From VHBM01 sp052386635 (GTDB lineage: Archaea; Thermoproteota; Nitrososphaeria; Nitrososphaerales; Nitrosopumilaceae): a DNA stretch of 7,597 nucleotides. This document shows positions 5,513-7,597 of this stretch, in pieces (the stretch's first letter is position 1; the number at the start of each line of letters is the position of its first letter). The stretch is from contig JBQTJY010000116.1 of NCBI GenBank assembly GCA_052386635.1, forward strand, positions 1-7,597, written 5' to 3'. The notes beneath the pieces are model-generated. The model was not told the origin of the DNA. It did not search any database and saw nothing but the letters and a program-made list of their open reading frames with translations. The position numbers and the translations under genes are program-made.

Positions 5513-6541
5513 TTACTTGTGCAATTTTTCTTTGGCAATCTTTGCAATTGCATCTGCCATTTCACTAGTTTTTGCAGAGCCACCAAGATCATATGTAACA
5601 TATTTTCCTTCATTGATCACATGCTCTGTTGCCAAAAATATCGCATTTCTAATATCTGGTTCTCCAAGATACTCAACCATCCAAGCCCCAGACAATATGG
5701 CAGCAGTTGGGTTTACCTTGTTCATTCCCTTGTATTTTGGTGCACTTCCATGTGCTGGCTCAAACATTGCATAAGAATCACCAATGTTTGCCGAATACAC
5801 ATTTCCAATAGAGCCTATATTTCCAGATGCGCACTCTGATATTATATCCATAAACAAATTAGTGCTAACTAAAACTGAATTGTTGAATCTTTCTGGATTT
5901 TTAACTAGTTGCTGGGTCATATTATCAATGTAATACTCTTCAACTTCTATTCCGGAATTTCCTTTTGCAGCTCGTTCAATTTCTTTCCAAAATATCCCAT
6001 CTGTTTCTTTTAGTATGTTACGTTTTGTAATGGCAATAATTTTTTTTAGATTGTATTTTTTTGCCCATGCAAAAGCAGCATCAGCAATTCTCTGACAACC
6101 CTTTCGTGTAGTTTTTCTAATTGCAATTGCAGAATCATCAGATATTTTAAACTCTATTCCTGCATAGAGCCCTTCTGTTGCTTCCCTAAAACATACAAAA
6201 TCAAGTTTCTTATTAGGCGATAATCTCTCGTACGTTTTAATCGGTCTTATATTGCAGTAAAGTTGGAACTTTTGACGAGTTGAAACAGCAACACTTCTAG
6301 GTGCATCTGGTCTGGGAATTGTAGTAGTTGGTCCTTTATAGCAGGCATCACTCTCTTCCATAATTTTGGCTGTTTGATCTGGAATGTAGGTATCACCACC
6401 ATATTTTTCCCACTGTTCTGAGCCTGCTTCACACAAAATCAATTCACATTGCGTGTTGCATGCCTTTAGAACGTGCATCATCGCATCGACAAGTTCGGGG
6501 CCAGTGCCATCTCCCTTAAGTACTGCAGCCTTTTTTGCCAA
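5513..6541 (-). CDS. icd: Isocitrate dehydrogenase, probably NADP-dependent
   Basis: This 342-residue member of the isocitrate/isopropylmalate dehydrogenase family is predicted to decarboxylate isocitrate to 2-oxoglutarate, supplying carbon for glutamate. Evidence includes GDGTGPE (10-16), the substrate-phosphate region RSVAVSTRQ (82-90, with Ser83 and Arg89), Arg99, FREATEGLYAG (118-128), Lys173 and Asp206. The adenine/NADP region EPAHGSAPKYKGMNKVNP (261-278) has Lys269, Tyr270 and Val276, matching Lys344, Tyr345 and Val351 of E. coli NADP-isocitrate dehydrogenase. NAD-linked isopropylmalate and homoisocitrate enzymes read Asp-Ile there. Tyr317 in VTYD matches Tyr391, but the Arg395 position is Gly. 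The metal motif reads D232-IIS-E236, where DxxxD is usual. The start is TTG: the first beta strand begins within a few residues and no ATG is available. Homoisocitrate dehydrogenase is the main alternative. Confidence 0.85.
   Translation of the reverse strand: MAKKAAVLKGDGTGPELVDAMMHVLKACNTQCELILCEAGSEQWEKYGGDTYIPDQTAKIMEESDACYKGPTTTIPRPDAPRSVAVSTRQKFQLYCNIRPIKTYERLSPNKKLDFVCFREATEGLYAGIEFKISDDSAIAIRKTTRKGCQRIADAAFAWAKKYNLKKIIAITKRNILKETDGIFWKEIERAAKGNSGIEVEEYYIDNMTQQLVKNPERFNNSVLVSTNLFMDIISECASGNIGSIGNVYSANIGDSYAMFEPAHGSAPKYKGMNKVNPTAAILSGAWMVEYLGEPDIRNAIFLATEHVINEGKYVTYDLGGSAKTSEMADAIAKIAKEKLHK
5525..5529 (+). terminator. Possible oligo-T terminator of the L21e-HemK operon
   Basis: Five T residues lie 12 nt after the methyltransferase stop codon, inside the 3' end of the convergent dehydrogenase gene, followed by further T-rich sequence. 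No hairpin precedes them. The call rests on archaeal use of U tracts. Confidence 0.25.
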
Positions 6542-6636
6542 TGCAGCAAAATTGAAAGTTTCAGTGTATTTAATTGTACTTATAGTAAAATTTCAAAAAA
6601 CTACCAAGTTCTTAAAGTGAAACTATACCAGCATAG
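6542..6636. promoter_or_regulatory. Divergent promoter region between icd and the metallophosphoesterase
   Basis: This 95-bp AT-rich gap separates two genes read away from each other. On the minus strand AATTAAAT (plus 6568-6575) is centred about 30 nt before the icd TTG. On the plus strand TTCTTAAAG (6609-6617) is centred about 24 nt before the ATG at 6637. A near-perfect 11-bp palindrome, TGAAAGTTTCA (6553-6563), lies in the icd promoter, and its TGAAACT half recurs at 6618-6624 before the other gene. A shared regulator is possible but unproven. Confidence 0.5.
6553..6563. repeat. 11-bp palindrome in the icd promoter
   Basis: TGAAA-G-TTTCA is a perfect inverted repeat around one central base. 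It is located between the icd TATA-like element and its TTG start. TGAAACT from its minus strand occurs again on the plus strand at 6618-6624, in the equivalent place in the divergent promoter. Confidence 0.4.
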
Positions 6637-7389
6637 ATGAAAATGAATATAGTTCAACTATCTGACATTCATGTAGGATCACAATTCAGAGAAAAAGTTT
6701 TCAATACAGTATTAGATGAAGTAAATGAGTTAAAACCTAACGCAATAATTGTTACAGGTGATCTTACAAACGAGGGATTGGTAAAAGAATATGAAAAATG
6801 TAAGGAATTAATTTCACAACTCAATGCTCCAAAAATCATAGCCATTAGCGGAAATCATGATTATAGAAACACAGGTTACCTGGTTTTTAAGAAATATTTT
6901 CCATTTGAGACAGTAAATGAGCTTGATAAGGACGTAGTTGTTGTAACTCTTGGCACAGCAAGGCCAGATCGAGACGAAGGCGAAGTTGGATACAGACAGA
7001 ATCTCTGGCTTGAACGTACGATGAAAAAATATGAGAAAAAAATCAAGATTCTTGCAATGCATCACCATCTAATTGGAATACCTGACACTGGCTCTGACAG
7101 AGTAACTGTGATTGATGCAGGTGATGTACTGCGGACAATACTGGCCACTAACGTTGATCTGGTATTATGTGGTCACAAACACCGCCCATGGATTTGGACC
7201 TTCAAAAATCTCTCAGTTGTAAATGCAGGCACCACATCATCAGAAAGGGTCAGAGGACTTTTTGAAAATACATATAACATCATAAAAATTGAAAACAAGA
7301 AAATACATGTTGATCTAAAAATTGTAGGTGGAAAAAGAATACCTCTTGAAAACATTGTGAAAAATTATACTCGCTTTGGGGAAGAATGA
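6637..7389 (+). CDS. Calcineurin-like metallophosphoesterase
   Basis: This 250-residue cytosolic phosphoesterase has the complete metal-binding set of the calcineurin-like superfamily: DIH (Asp10, His12), GD (41-42), GNHD (72-75), a triple His at 142-144 and GHKH (179-182). Together these bind a two-metal centre that hydrolyses phosphomono- or diesters. Motif order and size resemble the class III cyclic-nucleotide phosphodiesterase (CpdA/Icc) group, but the substrate is unknown and cAMP signalling in these archaea should not be assumed. No signal peptide or membrane segment is seen. Two starts are possible, ATG at 6637 and ATG at 6643. The first is chosen because its TATA-like element is about 24 nt away. 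It is divergent from icd and followed after 33 nt by a tRNA gene with its own promoter element. Confidence 0.9.
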   Translation: MKMNIVQLSDIHVGSQFREKVFNTVLDEVNELKPNAIIVTGDLTNEGLVKEYEKCKELISQLNAPKIIAISGNHDYRNTGYLVFKKYFPFETVNELDKDVVVVTLGTARPDRDEGEVGYRQNLWLERTMKKYEKKIKILAMHHHLIGIPDTGSDRVTVIDAGDVLRTILATNVDLVLCGHKHRPWIWTFKNLSVVNAGTTSSERVRGLFENTYNIIKIENKKIHVDLKIVGGKRIPLENIVKNYTRFGEE

Positions 7390-7390
7390 A

Positions 7391-7398
7391 TTTATTTA
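7391..7398 (+). promoter_or_regulatory. TATA-like element of the tRNA-Ser gene
   Basis: TTTATTTA begins just after the metallophosphoesterase stop and is centred about 28 nt before the first tRNA base at 7423. This matches archaeal tRNA promoters with a short 5' leader. Confidence 0.5.
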
Positions 7399-7422
7399 CA
7401 GACTAGTTTTAGCAACCCTTGA

Positions 7423-7509
7423 GCGGGGATCGCCTAGCCTGGTAGGGCGTGGGATTGCTAATCCCATGTCCGCAAGGACGCGAGGGTTCAAATCCCTCTC
7501 CCCGCGCCA
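7423..7509 (+). tRNA. tRNA-Ser (anticodon GCU), CCA encoded
   Basis: The full cloverleaf can be drawn by eye. The acceptor stem is GCGGGGA (7423-7429) with TCCCCGC (7499-7505), a perfect 7 bp. The anticodon stem is TGGGA with TCCCA, and the loop is TTGCTAA, giving anticodon GCT at 7457-7459 for AGC/AGU serine codons. A long variable arm with GTCC and GGAC around a GCAA tetraloop (7468-7479) marks a class II tRNA and agrees with serine. The T arm is GAGGG, TTCAAAT, CCCTC (7482-7498). The discriminator base is G at 7506, and CCA is encoded at 7507-7509. No intron is present. Confidence 0.97.
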
Positions 7510-7526
7510 TTAAAATCAAAACTTAG

Positions 7527-7535
7527 ACTTAATAG
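7527..7535 (+). promoter_or_regulatory. TATA-like element of the terminal gene
   Basis: ACTTAATAG holds TTAATA centred about 26 nt before the ATG at 7558, the same geometry as the S30e, radA and L21e elements. This suggests another leaderless mRNA. Confidence 0.4.
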
Positions 7536-7557
7536 ACAGCGCAATATTTTCACCTTC

Positions 7558-7597
7558 ATGGGTAGACGAAAAACCCAAAAGATCATTAAAAGTGGAC
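7558..7597 (+). CDS. 5' end of a basic protein, possibly an Elf1-like zinc-ribbon factor (partial)
   Basis: Only 13 codons lie in the window, reading MGRRKTQKIIKSG. A short N-terminus of the MGRRK/MGKRK type followed by more Lys and Arg is typical of archaeal and eukaryotic Elf1 (transcription elongation factor 1), in which a four-cysteine zinc ribbon follows. The cysteines would lie beyond the window edge, so the identity is a guess from the tail alone. Another small basic protein, for example ribosomal, would fit too. The start is supported by a TATA-like element about 26 nt upstream and by a clean gap after the tRNA. Confidence 0.45.
   Translation, partial: MGRRKTQKIIKSG

Noticed and set aside
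5493..5839. Two plus-strand open frames of 93 and 106 codons opposite the 3' half of icd.
   Set aside because: Both are antisense shadows of a well-supported dehydrogenase gene, with Cys- and Ser-rich low-quality products.
6623..6636. CTAT-ACCAGC-ATAG inverted repeat directly before the metallophosphoesterase ATG.
   Set aside because: Arms of 4 bp in AT-rich sequence are expected by chance. It was noted only because similar positions carry longer repeats before other genes.
1..7597. CRISPR arrays, insertion sequences, toxin-antitoxin or other defence genes.
   Set aside because: No spaced direct repeats, transposase motifs or small paired ORFs were seen, and the content is continuous housekeeping genes.

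Overview
The window looks like core chromosome of an ammonia-oxidising archaeon of the Nitrososphaerota (Thaumarchaeota), probably a marine Nitrosopumilus-like lineage. The evidence is an AT-rich composition together with archaeal and eukaryal-type genes: ribosomal proteins S30e and L21e, the RadA recombinase, RNA polymerase subunit Rpb4 (RpoF) and a DUF655 protein. The placement below phylum level is inference from protein resemblance, with no database search.

Layout. A radical SAM protein with an N-terminal extension (55-1782) is followed on the same strand by the small S30e gene (1826-2005) and radA (2054-3049). Next comes a compact cluster of L21e (3084-3383), rpoF (3387-3713), DUF655 (3734-4300), ksgA/dim1 (4297-5001) and a HemK/Mtq2-like methyltransferase (4970-5512). 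Gaps in it are 3 and 20 nt, then genes overlap, so it is very likely one operon for translation, transcription and ribosome assembly. A minus-strand isocitrate dehydrogenase (5513-6541) ends exactly where the methyltransferase ends. A 95-bp divergent promoter region (6542-6636) separates it from a plus-strand metallophosphoesterase (6637-7389). A tRNA-Ser(GCU) with encoded CCA follows (7423-7509). The window ends inside the first codons of a basic protein that may be an Elf1-like factor (7558 onward).

Expression logic. Genes that follow an intergenic gap (S30e, radA, L21e, isocitrate dehydrogenase, the tRNA and the last gene) have an AT-rich TATA-like element centred about 26-31 nt before the first base, as expected for leaderless transcripts. 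Genes inside the operon use tight spacing, overlaps and occasional Shine-Dalgarno sequences. Three genes (DUF655, the HemK-like gene and isocitrate dehydrogenase) appear to start with TTG.

Most of the window is ordinary housekeeping sequence. I see no mobile element, CRISPR array or defence system. The best leads are short inverted repeats between TATA-like elements and starts, especially the 17-bp one abutting the radA start codon; a TGAAACT motif shared by the two divergent promoters; an Asp-to-Glu change in the metal-binding motif of the isocitrate dehydrogenase; and an NLPY instead of (N/D)PPY motif in the HemK-like methyltransferase.
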